Shown here: piece after piece, positions 49,001 through 62,600 of the stretch
How the letters are laid out: each line of letters begins with the position of its first letter
Numbering within the stretch: position 1 is the first letter of the stretch
Assembly (NCBI GenBank): GCA_933207985.1
Contig: OW240913.1
Span: 273,161,847 to 273,225,846 of the forward strand
Source of the DNA: Pelobates cultripes
Lineage: Eukaryota > Chordata > Amphibia > Anura > Pelobatidae
Direction of reading: 5' to 3'
DNA: 64,000 nucleotides
The notes under the pieces: generated by a model
Told to the model about the DNA's origin: nothing
The model's database searches: none
The model's input: the letters and a program-made list of their open reading frames with translations, nothing else
Program-made: the position numbers and the translations under genes

Positions 49001-52000
49001 AGCCGCAGGCAGATTTATTATGACTGAATGCAACGCAACGTTTCGACCGGAAAGGTCTTTTTCAAGCTTGAAAAAGACCTTTCCGGTCGAAACGTTGCGT
49101 TGCATTCAGTCATAATAAATCTGCCTGCGGCTTGAAGTTGGAGTGCCTGTGAGTTTTTTCTTCTTGGTTTAATGTTCTTTATGTCCAACAAATCCATCAC
49201 TGGAGGAGTATCACCATCAACCAATGGCTGGGATCTCATCAAACATTGCAAAAAGTAATGTATGGAGCCTCTTGCATAAATATAATAAGGTTTTGTTTTC
49301 TTGGGAGGATATTCTATCATATGCAGTCTTGCACAGGAGATGATCAGAGTATCCTTCAATAATGTAGAGACTGCATTTGTGCTTATATCAACAGCAATTG
49401 CATTGGCTTTTGTTTTCAAAAACACAATGGGAACATTTAGGAGGAAGCCAGCAACAATATATAGCAGCCGGTATGAGATATCCTGTTCATTATGGTTAAA
49501 AAAATATTATATATATTTATTAACCTTGGCTTTTTGTTCTTGCTGCTGATGTATTGGGCAAATTTCATAAAACAAATCCTTGAAAGTACAGCATTTAAAA
49601 AAAAAAAAAAAAAAATCATTTTTTTCACTTGCATTTGAAAGTCACCTCTTATTATAGTTTTTCTAAATCTCATAAATTAATTGTATGTTTTTCATCTACC
49701 CATTGTATTCCACTGCGACATATGTGGTCACTTTGCATATTAAAAATTCTTATAATCATAAACTATGGATGCATATATGTCAAATTTACCTTTGGATCAT
49801 AAGGGATTTCCACTTTCCGACTTCCCTGTGGGGTAAACAAACAAAAGCATTATTTATTTTTCTTTAACAGAGGCAAATATTTTACATATGTATAAACACA
49901 CTCATACATATTTATACTTATTTTAATTACATTTTTTTTATTTATTACACACAATAGGATCTAAACTAAATACTGAGCATTGAGGCAAATTGGAGTGATG
50001 TGGTTCTATTCCAAATGGGGAGTAATGTTGTTGGAAGAATTTGGCATTGGTGAGTTGCATAAACAGGGGGCTCCATTAAATTCAGGAGTTTTCACTTGTG
50101 TATGCGCAGTTCACCTTAGTGTTCTGTTGCAACCAGATGAACTTGATCAGTGGGTATTTGTTTTCTTTAAAGTGCAGTTGTGTGTTAAAAATAGGTAAAC
50201 ATAGAAAATAACTAAATGCTTTTCACCTATTTGCACACTCTCCTCCCACAGCTTTCCTATCTTGAGGATCTCACAGGCAAAGCATCACCTAGGAGACAGC
50301 GCTGCAAAGAATAAGCTAGGTAAAAATCTCCTTTTTAACCCAGGCAGTGCTGGCCCGGTCACTTAAACAGTGACAAGGGCACTGTAGCTGTAGCTACAGT
50401 GTTCCATTAAGCATGTGAGATGTGGACAGCACACAGACCATGTCAATATAAAAAAGAAACTGTCTTTTTTATAATAGCTAAATAAAAGTTTTTTGGGGGC
50501 TTTTTACATTTGAAAAACATTTTTTTTTTGTAAATGAAACCCAACTGGCAAAACCTGGGCAGAAACGGACAAGCTGTGACTATAGATTAATTGGAGAATT
50601 GTTCCAGATCATTAATTTTCAAATTTAATATGAAATAATTTAGAGATTAGTAAATAACTCTTAATGTTAAAAACTTTGTCCTGTGGGAATATACCCACTC
50701 TGTACCAACTCACATTTTTATAATGTGCGACCATAGAGTCTGAAGTATATGTTTACTCTTTAATGGTATTGTCAAGACTGACCTGACCCTAACACACACA
50801 CCTTGGTTAAAGATAAAGTATGAACCGGTCTTTAGTGTGGCCGGGCTTGCACTTAGAATATTAGTCAGAATGTCTGCAAGAAGAGACAGAAAAAACAAAC
50901 AGACCAAGGTCAAGGATAACAAAGGTACATGGAAATGAGAAACAAGCCAAGGTCAGATAAGAATGGTCAGGCAAGCCAAAGTTTAAAAAACAAAACAAAA
51001 AAAAAACTAGGCAAGTATAGACAAATACACACTTTTGGGTAAACATAAACTATGGAAACAAGGACAACCAGGAAGTGTACATATATCAAAAAGCGCCACA
51101 AAGACTGACATAAAGGAGACCAACGTAAGGGTTCTAGAACATATATGATGTCATAATAAGGCACCAGGAAACTAGGGAAGAGTGGATGTGCATCAGAACT
51201 CAGAAGGGACATCACTTCCCTGATTGACAGGTATAACAAGGGCAGAAGAATTGCTCCTTGCTGGTAAGTGTATTATAAGACAAACTATCAACCCCTTAAT
51301 ACAGTTTGGGTGATCTATGCCATCCTACATAAAGTGGGCTTTAAAGCATGTAGAGCGTCATAGAATGCCTTGCATATTTGGTGTGAGCAGAGTTAAGTCA
51401 TGGACCATGGAGTCCCAGGTATCAATGGATACCTGGGCCTCCCCTCTGTTAGTTGGTGCCATGTTTAGTTACCCCAGACTTTTTATGAGCAATTTGCAGT
51501 GCTGAAAGTGAGTACTGCAAGCAGATCTTTAAATAGACATTTAAATTCCTATAACTAGATTGCATTATGAGCAGGGTTAAATCAGGAACCGAAGAACCCC
51601 TCACATCTAGATACCAAGGAATCAACAGATATCTGGGGATCCCTCCTTTAAGTTGGGGCCATTTTTAGTGGCCCTAGACTTTTTGATGAGCAGCTGGAGT
51701 GCTGAATGTCAGCACTGTAAATAGTCCTTTAATTCAATAAAGAACACTGCAGCTGGCCAATCAAGCTTAAATACAGCGATTCTCTCACCGTGATTGGGGC
51801 ATCCCAAGGGTCTGAATAGACCCTGGAGAGTCTTTCTCCATGCCCCAATGGCATTTTGATCAGTGCTGAGCTTTGTCAGTTAGAAGCAACTTCAGGATTA
51901 AACACAGTTTAACCCCTGAAGGTAAGAGTGAATCCAGGGGCCTTAGGATGAAGATGAAGTTGTGTTGGTGCCTTCATGTGACTAAGCGGTCTCTTTAAGG

Positions 52001-53633
52001 GATGAATCCACATCAGTTCATTGACCTAGTCTCACTTTTGTTCAGTTATACTTTTATTGCACTCTCTAAAAATTTCAATGTAACAATCACCAAGACACAG
52101 ATGCAAGTTAGCAGTTTCTCTTTAAAGTATATTTCAACAGGGCAATTTAGTTCTTTAATCCACGTTTATCCATAAACAGCGTCCTTGATTACGCCGTTGC
52201 AGGCTTGGTATTGTTTAAGCTTGAGAAAGACAGAGTACATTTGAAACATTATCTATCCTATGATTCTATATTGAAAGGTTACAGAGTAGAAACAACAAAG
52301 GGTATGAGAATTTTCCTGAGAACAGACATTTTATAGTGCGTCCAATAAACATGCTTCAGGTCCAAAGTACATAAGTAATAAATGATTGGTGATTATTTTA
52401 TCAATACATTTGCATAAATACTTATGCAAATGTGTTGTGCCCTGTATAGTGTTTATTTATGGAATGTTGTATAGATCGTTATAAATCACAGATTTATACA
52501 ACCTACTTTCTACCAAATCATAACATTATATTAAAGATCGTATGCATTCAAAGTCATGGACCTTTTGCCAAGGGCAAGGGTTCTCTATAAAGTACAAGCG
52601 AAGGGTATGGTTCTAGAAGTGGAGAGATTACGACGGAAACGAATGGAATGTTAGTGTAGATTGCTCCAGGCCTAGACATTTACCCTGGAATGGCTATTTT
52701 CACACAAACCCTGTTTTTAACAAGCAAAAACAAATACTTCAAATAAATGGGCTTTGTAAAATTCCTTTCAGTTGAACTGATGGTTTTCTGTGTACATATT
52801 CATGACTAATCATTGTCAAAGGTTTTTTTGTTTTTTGTTTAAAGAAAATGAGGTGGAGGGGCAGAAGAAGAGGAGTTAGTGAGAAACGAATAAAGAAGAA
52901 AAAAAATGGGAGAAGACACAACAGTCTAAAACAAAACATGCAATCATATGATACCAGCATTATTTTTGACACTATAGTGCTGGTGTGGCTGTTTTGGCCC
53001 TGAGCCCCCTGTCTGTTCAGTGAAAAGAGTTTATTCACATAATTTTCCTGTGATGCATTGGTTTTGCAGTATCTGGCCCTGCTTCTGGGGCTAAGATTAC
53101 CAAATTTGATGATCTCAGCCAATCCTATACTTTCTAAAGGAAATCAAAATGCTGCTCTGCGCCAATCATCATTTCCTCAGAGATCTCTATGGGGAACGTT
53201 CAGTGTCTCCACACTGTGCAGCACTGACACAGAAAGCACCTCTAGTGGCCATCTGAGTGACTGCCACCAGAGGTATAACTGGCCAGCAATGAGAAGACTG
53301 CATTTTCCCTGAAACGCTTACTAATAAGTAAGTGAACTGGTAATGAATTAATCTTTATCAGGTTATAGAAAAAAAACTGATCTCTTGCATGAACAAAAGT
53401 ATATATTTGCACTGATAAGTGTATGCAGTCATTACTATATCACATAGTATAACATTCAATTACCATTTTTAAGGGTCTCATTGATCCGATGAATGCTTCA
53501 TCAGCGTTCCAAAATGATAGGTTAGGATACTCTCCTGGCTCAATGATGTACGGTATACCTTGGAACCCTGATTCTTCATAAATCAACCATCTGGAAAAAC
53601 AAAACAAAACAATGGACCGGCAAAGAACATTAG

Positions 53634-53671
<38 letters not shown>

Positions 53672-56600
53672 CACACACACACACACACATATATATTTAT
53701 TAAAAAAATGTTTTTAAAATACACAGGGTTTCGCACTCCTACTCAATAACAGAGAAAATGTTTTCATACTTTACCCAGTGCTTGGCCACACTGCCAGATA
53801 CATGTCCATAATAAGCCAGCACTTCAAGGTATTTGAAAAATACATTTTTCTTTATAGTTATTTTTATTTTGAAAAGAGTCGACGTTTCAATTTTTTATCA
53901 GAACTTTCATCAATTATGTCCTGATGAAAGTGCTGATAAAGAACTGAAACTTCGACTATCTTCATGTAATTTATTTTTATTTCATTTTTTAAATAACAGC
54001 TCCTAAATAACAGTTATTTTTCTAATACCCTGGAGTGGTCTTAATTTGGACATGCACATATATGTTATATATGAAAGGCTCTCTTAATAGATTTATTTTT
54101 TTCCCCACAGTTTTCAGTTTGTTTGTTTTTCTCTGTGATTTTTTTAAAAATGTTTTTGCTTGTTTCTTTATTCTACCACCTACTTTGTTTTTTTTTTAGC
54201 TATATAGCTACTTGCTATTATAAATTGATTTATTTATTCATTATTAGTCATTGTTTGAGGAGGAAAACAATCTATTTCGTCTAAATATACTCTATATTTT
54301 TTTAGCTTACATCTTTCTACTTTAGACTTTATATGGATAGTTTTATTTACCAGTTCCGGTTTCACTTTAGTATTATAATTTATTTTTGTTCAGTATAGAT
54401 TATCTTTTTATTGTAATTTCCCCCCAAAAATCAACAAATATGATAGTATTCCAGCCATATAGTGGAGTGTTAGGGCAACGGGCAGTAAGCGAAACTACTG
54501 CATTAGAGGAGTGACATAGTTGGAACCCTGGCATTCTTTAAGTGTCACTGCCGTCCATTTATGCCTTGCAACATATTTGACTCGTTCCTCCTTTTACTAA
54601 AACTATTTGCTACTGTAAAAACCTCCCAAGGTAAAAAATATGTCACACTGACAACATGCCATTTTTCTTATTAATCACAATAAGCAATGTGAATTATGAC
54701 ATTCATGACAAATTCGTAATTGTTTCCTGACACCAAAGATTTCACCTATCTTTAAGTTCTCTGCAAAGACACTGATGAAATTTTTTTCCAGGCAGGAGTT
54801 TGGAGATACATTGTTGGAGTCTTGGCACTGGCCGCTGGCCTTAACCCCTTAAGGACACATGACATGTGTGACATGTCATGATTCCCTTTTATTCCAGAAG
54901 TTTGGTCCTTAAGGGGTTAAACACAGATATTGAAGAGTAAATTGAAAGAGGAACTTCTTGAGCAATAGGGTGCTCACAAAACCCAGATTCACTATGCATA
55001 GCAGCAAAGGATGTGGCTGCTGTTATATTATAAAGGTACATGACAGAGCAGGAAAAACTAAATATATGTCAGTTATCTCATAAATGTGTGCAAATCAAGA
55101 TTTGAAATACACGCTCATCATCACATGTAAATTACATGTTTGTTACAACTTGTGTAGAGACCAGTTACCTTGTATTGTAGTTTTTAACAGTTTTGTCATG
55201 TAACATGACAGAGTAACCATAATTAGGACAGGCTGAGACATAGGGCATTCTTATCCTGATCAAACAATAAAGGAATGAACATTCTTCCATGAGAGGCACG
55301 CTAATCATATTGCATTCCTTCAGGCCAAATGATGAAGCCATCTTAGGGATTAAGATAATACAGTCATTCTGACAGATTAGCGCTCATTATGGGATATTTT
55401 ATAATTAATTAAAAAAGGGTCTTTCTATCACTTCTCTATCAAATCTTTTGCATAGACTATGCAGACGATTTGACTGACAAGGGAGAGCAGAAAAGACCAC
55501 CGAGGATGAGTTGTGGTTGTTATGGAAACTCCCCAGCTAACGCTGCTAGGGCATATAGGAATGGAGAGACTGACATCATTCCATTCAGACGCTGGCAAAG
55601 AAGTATGTGTGTCGGCATCACAGAAAAAATCTGTCCTGATTGGGAAAGCTTCCCCAATGAAGAACAAATCAAAGAAGACAGGAGGAGGCACTACATTTTC
55701 AACAATGAGTGGGAATAAACATTGAACAGTTAATGCAGTTTATAGTGCCCTGATATGTACAATTATGTAAGAATGGTAGAAGTGTAGATAAGGCCTGATT
55801 GAAACAAATATACCGGTTATAGAAACCTGCGTAAGAACAGGCGCACAGCATGACGTAGAGATAACAAATACAAATATACTGAAATAGGTCAAATAAACAC
55901 CAATGTTATAAAACATTTTTTACAAAAATAAAAAAAAATAACCCTGTAATTACAAATACAAAAAAAAACAGACAGAGGGAATATATATTTTTTTCAATTT
56001 GAATTTTAATGAAAATTTTCATTTGTATACAACTGTACAATATTATAAGTAACATATGAAACAGATATATAGGATGCCGTCTCGGGCCCAAGTTACAAGC
56101 ACAGAGCTCATCATACAGTCATAGTATAGAGGCTGTCAAAGAAAAAAAAGGAAATAAACACATGAAAATTATAAGGTATAAAGCAACATATGGTAATCTC
56201 TTGGTCTGCGATGTGCCTCCCGGTGTGTTGCCCCCAAGCTTTTAACCTTCATGTGTGTATGATCATAGTGAATGTCCAGTGTGTTCATGGCCTGGATTTT
56301 TTTTTTAATGGATCTAACGTTCCGTTTGCTTTTTTGTGCCTCTCGCTTATATCAGCCACTGCACCGACCTCCAATATGAAGCTCTCTTGGGTTGCTTTTT
56401 CACTTGGAAGGTTAAACTGTATGCCCAGTGTTTGGGCCAGAGTCTCTGGGTTGTCTGCTGAGGTGAAGGTGAGTGACTCCTGTCTATGTTTACCATCGGT
56501 TTTCCATCTGTATTTGATGGAATGGTCTTGCAAGGTCCTTGTAACCGGTGCTAGCTTCCTCCTTTCCACTAGTAACGAGAAGCGGAGATCTCTGTAGATA

Positions 56601-59600
56601 TAGTACAGTCATTAAATTTTACCGTCCCTAGGGATCTGGATTTATTCACTATGGAGGTTCGCACAGTTATGTGTCTGGTGGTGGCAATGGTATCTCTTGA
56701 AGATTCCTGGGATGCCGTTGCTGATTTGCACACCCGGTAGGCGGATGTTATGAGCGAGGTATCAATGCCGCATTTAAGACCCATGGAACCAATTTCTGAA
56801 CAAAGGGTAGTAAGTCTTCCTCTTTAACCTTTCTGGGTATGGCGCACATGCGTATATGAGACTTTTGCAGCTATCTGACTTGTTTGGTGAGGTTTTCCAG
56901 CTGCTGTGTGTTGCCCTTGATGTGCTCATCTCTGGTCCCCTTTCTCTCTTCCACAGCATTCACTCTCTGCTGCAGTATGCCCACTTCAGCCTGGGTCTCC
57001 TGCAAGTCTGACTTCCATATATACCGCAGGTCTACCAGGAGTTTTTTTTAAGTCTCCCTTTGTGGAGGGGGATACGTCTTCATCCGACTCAGTTCCATGG
57101 TACACATTAAAAGAGCGAGGCAAGTCACTGTTTTCTCCATCCTCCTGTGAGTCCTCTAAGTCTCTCTGGAGGTTGGGCTCTATCTTGGCTGGTGTTGGCG
57201 GAATAGGCCGCTCAAAGGAGAGCCTGATGTTGTGGAGTGAGGATCTTTCCGGTGAAAGTAACTGCTTTTGCTTGCGCCCCATAGATTCAGCTGTGGGAAA
57301 GCGTGTAGGTTGCACTCGATAAGTATGTTTTTCTGCCATTTTAGTTGCTGGTTTGTGGGTCCTCAGCAGAGCTCCAGACACCAGTTTCTTGGCAAACCAC
57401 ACCCCCAGTGGGAACATATTTTAATATCAAATATAGTATGTGACGCAATCAGATCTCCAAATTTCTACAGTCTCGGCTTCTTACACACTCTGATGTTGTA
57501 GTGGCTATTGTCCTTAGAGTGCTCCTTAAAAAGCAGAGATATTGCAAGCCTTCATCCCAATCTGCTCACTAAAGAACTTACTCAAGCAAGCTAAGTCCCA
57601 CCAGCAGAAGCGCTATAGGGCCCTACAAAGCAGGACTTTGCATGGATGAGATAGTCTACAAGTTTCACATTCATGTAATCAGAAACAGGGATATTCACTA
57701 AAGTGAGAATTGTCAGGCATTTAAAGTGAATTTCAAATTTAAGTCAAAAGTAACCAATTTGGAGGAATAGCTGACTTGGGAATTGAAAGTAAATTTCAAA
57801 TTTAAAATAACTTAACTGGAAAAATTGTCCAAATATTTTCACTTTAGTGATAGACTGTTTTTGGTTTTACATGTTTCTATGGAATCTAGTTTTAATCTCA
57901 TAGAGATAATTATTTCATTAAGTATAGTATATTAGTAAGAGTTCATAGTATTAGTATAGAGAGTTAATACTTAGTATCTCAGAGGCCTACTGTTTTGGGT
58001 AGTTAGTTCCAAGGAAGACAGAAATGCAGAATACTGAAACCATTATATTTACATAGGCAAGTGTTACAGTCCAGTTCTTAAAACAAATGTGCTACTACTC
58101 GTAGTAGCATTGATACCAATGTTTTTCTGGGAGAAGCACTCTCAGCAGTTCAAAAAGAGTGAGGAAGGAAACAGTCTTCTTGACAGACAGGAGGTGTTAC
58201 TAGGGAAATTCATTTTTTTTCTGTAGTTAGCACTTTTATTAAATTAGAAAAGGGAACCCGCAGTGTACACTTGTAATATCCCTCTAAAACTTGCACATTA
58301 AAGAAGAAGAATTCATTTATTTTTTGGGCTTTGGTAAAAAAAGTCTCTGCAGTTAATGTGTTTTGGCATCTATGTTACCCACTTGAAAGAAAAATATTAC
58401 CACGCGTCACATCCTCTTTACTGTTATGAGGACTTCAGTCTGTAATTACAAGGACATTAACTGTGTTAAACACCAGTTTTAGTGTTTGTAAACTATTTTG
58501 GTTTATTTCTTTCTTGGGTATTCTAACTTGTTGAGCACAGGTTATAAGTCAGCCAGTATTGGTGTTTCTAATCTTTATTAGAGGGTTCAGTGTATATTGA
58601 TTACTCTGTGTTCTGTCACTTGTTGAACATGCCAAAGGGCCAGGTAACTATATAGTACAGTTATTAAGGTGTAGCCTTAATAATTAATACATTAATCCCT
58701 TGTTTTGATACACTGCTTTTGAATAAACACCTTTATCTAAAACATTTCACCATAAATCCAGTTTTTCCTCTTTGGTCTATGTATCCAAGTAACCATCTTC
58801 TACTATAACTAAATTAAAAAGTTAATATCCTGCCTGAAGAATAGCAATAGGATGAGTCAACAAAATGTATATATTTTTAAATCTAGGATAGGATAAATTT
58901 AATCTTAGGACAGCTGTACAGCCCGGAACAAACATTTCTTGTACTGTCCTATATTGGTGGGAGTTACAGTCCTGGGCAGCAGCTACAGGTGATACTCAAA
59001 AAATTAGAATATCGTGCAAAAGTACATTTATTTCAGTAATGCAACGTAAAAGGGGAAACTAATATATGAGATAGACGCATTACATGCAAAGCAAGATAGT
59101 TCAAGCCGTGATTTGTCATAAGTGCGATGATTATGGCTTACAGCTCATGAAAACCCCAAATCCACAGTCTCAGTAAATTAGAATATTACATGCAATTAAT
59201 AAAACAAGGAGTGTTCATAGAACAATATCGGACCTCTGAAAAGTATAAGCATGCATATAGACTCAGTACTTGGTTTGGGCCCCTTTTGCAGCAATTACTG
59301 TCTCAATGCGGCGTGGCATGCAAGCTATCAGCCTGTGGCACTGCTAAGGTAGACCAGGGTGCTCCAATAGCGGCCTTCAGCTCTTCTGCACCGTTCGGTC
59401 GCATGTCTCATCTTTCTCTTGGCAAAGCCCCATAGATTCTCTATGGGGTTCAGGTCCGGCGAGTTTGCTGGCCAATCAAGCACAATAATCCCACGGTCAT
59501 TGGACCAGGCTTTGGTGCTTTTGGCAGTGTGGGAAAATTAAGTCAGCAACCCCATAAAGCTTTTCTGCGGAAAGAAGCATGAGGTGCTCCAAAATCTCCT

Positions 59601-62600
59601 GGTAAACGGCTGCGTTGACCCTGGACTTAATGAAGCACAGTGGACCAACACCAGCAGATGACATGGCTCCCCAAATCAACACTGTGGAAACTTCACACTG
59701 GACTTCAAGCATCTTGCAGTGTGTGCCTCTCCATTCTTCCTCCAGCCTCTGGGTCCTTGGTTTCCAAATGAGATGCAAAAGTTGCTCTCATCAGAAAAGA
59801 GGACTTTGGACCACTGAGCAACAGACCAGGTCTGTTTTTCTTTAGCCCAGGTAAGACGCTTCTGATGTTGTTTGTTGTTCAGGAGCGGCTTGACAAGAGG
59901 AATACGACATCTGAAGCCCATGTCCAGGATCCGTCTGTGTGTGGTGACTCCAGCCTCAGTTCACTCCTTGTGAAAGTCCCCAACACTTTTGAATGGCCTT
60001 TTCCTGACAATCCTCTCCAGGCTGCGGTCATCCCTGCTGCTTGTGCACCTTTTTCTTCCACATAACTTTCTATTAATGTGCTCTGATACAGCACTTTGGG
60101 AACATCCAACTTCCTTCACAATTACCTTTTGAGGCTTTCCCTCCTTATGGAGGGTGTCAATGATGGTTTTCTGCACAACTGTCAGGTCAGCAGTCTTCCC
60201 CATGATTGTGATTCCTACTGAACCAGACTGAGAGACCATTTAAAGGCTCAAAAAACCCTTTGCAAGTGTTATGGCTAACTTAGCTGATTAGAGTGGGACA
60301 CTGTAAGCCTAGAATATTGCACCTTTTTACAATATTCTAATTTACTGAGATTGTGGATTCGGGGTTTTCATGAGCTGTAAGCCATAAGCATCGCACTTAT
60401 GACAAATCACGGCTTGAACTATCTTGCTTTGCATGTAATGTGTCTATCTCATATATTAGTTTCACTTTTTATGTTGCATTACTGAAAAAATGAAATTTTG
60501 CAAGATATTCTAATTTTTCAAGTATCACCTGTATTTATCAGTGCTATTTTTCATTCAGCTCCTCCTATTTTAGTAATATGGCAGGAGACCAGCCTCAGTA
60601 CCATTCCCAGCATGTCTTATGACTAACTGCCCGTAACAGGTAAGTCACATACATATATACACATAGCTCATACTTACACTCCCCAGTGCACTCTAATTGA
60701 ACAAGTTCTCTGTAGGCGTCCATAAACTTGTAATTCTTCTGTATCATCAAAATACGATGTCATAATTCCTAATCCGTCTGGTTCAGTAAACAAGTCAATC
60801 TGACAAACTCTATAATCCTACAAAAAGAATAACAATTGTTAGATGGCAGTAAAATACTTTCAATATATTCTTGTTTTCGGTATGACTAGCTGTTAACGGA
60901 CCTTGGAATGTTTAGCATGCGGAACCTGCGCATATTTGAAGTATTAATATTTTCAAATACGAAGAATTTTACACGAGGGAGTGTAGTACAGCGATAAATT
61001 TTTAGTTTTTAAATTCAGGATTCCTAAGAAGTTAGTAAACTGCAAAGTAAAAACTGTTTCATATCCTGCCCCTAATTATTAAAGGGGCAAACTTGTTTTG
61101 TGTATTGTATAACACTTAAAACTAAATTTGTTAGGAAAGTCTTTGAATTATATTTCATTCAAGCATAAGTAATCACAAATGCTAAATTTGAGTCTGAATC
61201 AAGATTCACTGCCACTGGAGTCTGTTCAAATGTGGGTCCAAGACACCTCCCATGTTACACAACGTGAATGCAGGCTCCAGGCTATATGGTAGATGGGAAT
61301 TTTCTTTGAATGCATGTGAATACCAAGTCAGTGGAAATCCCATGGACCCATGAGTTACAGGAACCTGGAAACCTTGGTCAAAACAAGTTCTACTGAAGTC
61401 GATACAAACTTGTCTTTTAATAGATAACAGCAGACCACTTTATTTTCCTCTGTAAACATGTGAACAGTGAAAAGAGTCAGAGAGACAGCCATCCAAACCA
61501 CTTTACATGCAGACATTTATCAATGTTCTACCACTGCAGGAGCATTGAAAGATTACAGTAAAGAATATATGTGTGTTTACATGGAATGTAGACAGTACTG
61601 CTTGATAACAAAACAGCTGTACTGAGAACATGGCAATAACAAACAAAAACCCAAACAACAGTACTCAAACACAATACTAAGAAATAACAACTGCTTTTCA
61701 AATTGCTATGGAATAAAGTATTGTGGATTCGTTTTCCACAATTCCAATTCCTGATGAAATATCCTAATCATGATTTCTATGATTCCATTATAATAATACT
61801 GTTGAATATATATTATATTTACTTAAAAGCTTTTAGACTGGTTTTATCCTGGTGTCTATTCACGTCTTGTGATAAATAGCTTTGTGAGAAGTAAATGAAA
61901 ACTAAAAAAGGTAAACTACTGTATATTCTGAATTTATTTTTAGAGTTAGTTTCTTTTCTGATAAATTGCATTAATTCCCTCCCCCAAATTAAAAAGAAAC
62001 CACTATTTCGCTTTTTTTTTTTACATCTAGGTTTTTAAAATCAATATGTCAATTAAGTCTGCATGAGAAAATAATGCAGATAAAACACAATTTGTTGTGT
62101 TTTTATCGGTGTTGTATATGGCCATCGAGGCGTACAGTTTAAGAATCATGCACATAAAGGTATGTGTAAGGCATACGTAATAGAAATATACAAGAGTTTA
62201 TATATGCCAGTGTTTCTTTTATGACTGGCCACCATGTCATAATTACAACAAACCATATAAAGTTACTATAGACTCCAATAAACAAACATAAGACTAACAC
62301 ACCCTTCAAACTGACTTGAGGGAAGTGGTTCAGGAAGCCAAAGTGCAAGCCTTACATGTTTACAATGAGTCACTTGTTACACACAGGATGGCACAGTGGC
62401 AGTCAGTAAATACAATGATTATTTTGTAATTAAAAGTAAAAGTGGAGGTCAAAGTAAAACCTTTTATGGACAATTAAGAGTAATTTGATTTAGCAAAACA
62501 TCAGGTCGCATAGTAGTTTACTTTGCAGCCTAGAAGTTTGCAATATAACTTTGTGCCAAGGCCATACTGAATATCCACTTCTTCTAAAAACACATGAATA

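Noticed and set aside
55470..55725. 82- and 70-codon plus-strand frames ([14 protein letters not shown]...)
   Set aside because: They lie inside a CRYBG1 intron in antisense, show no domain I know and no splice or promoter signals; probably chance.
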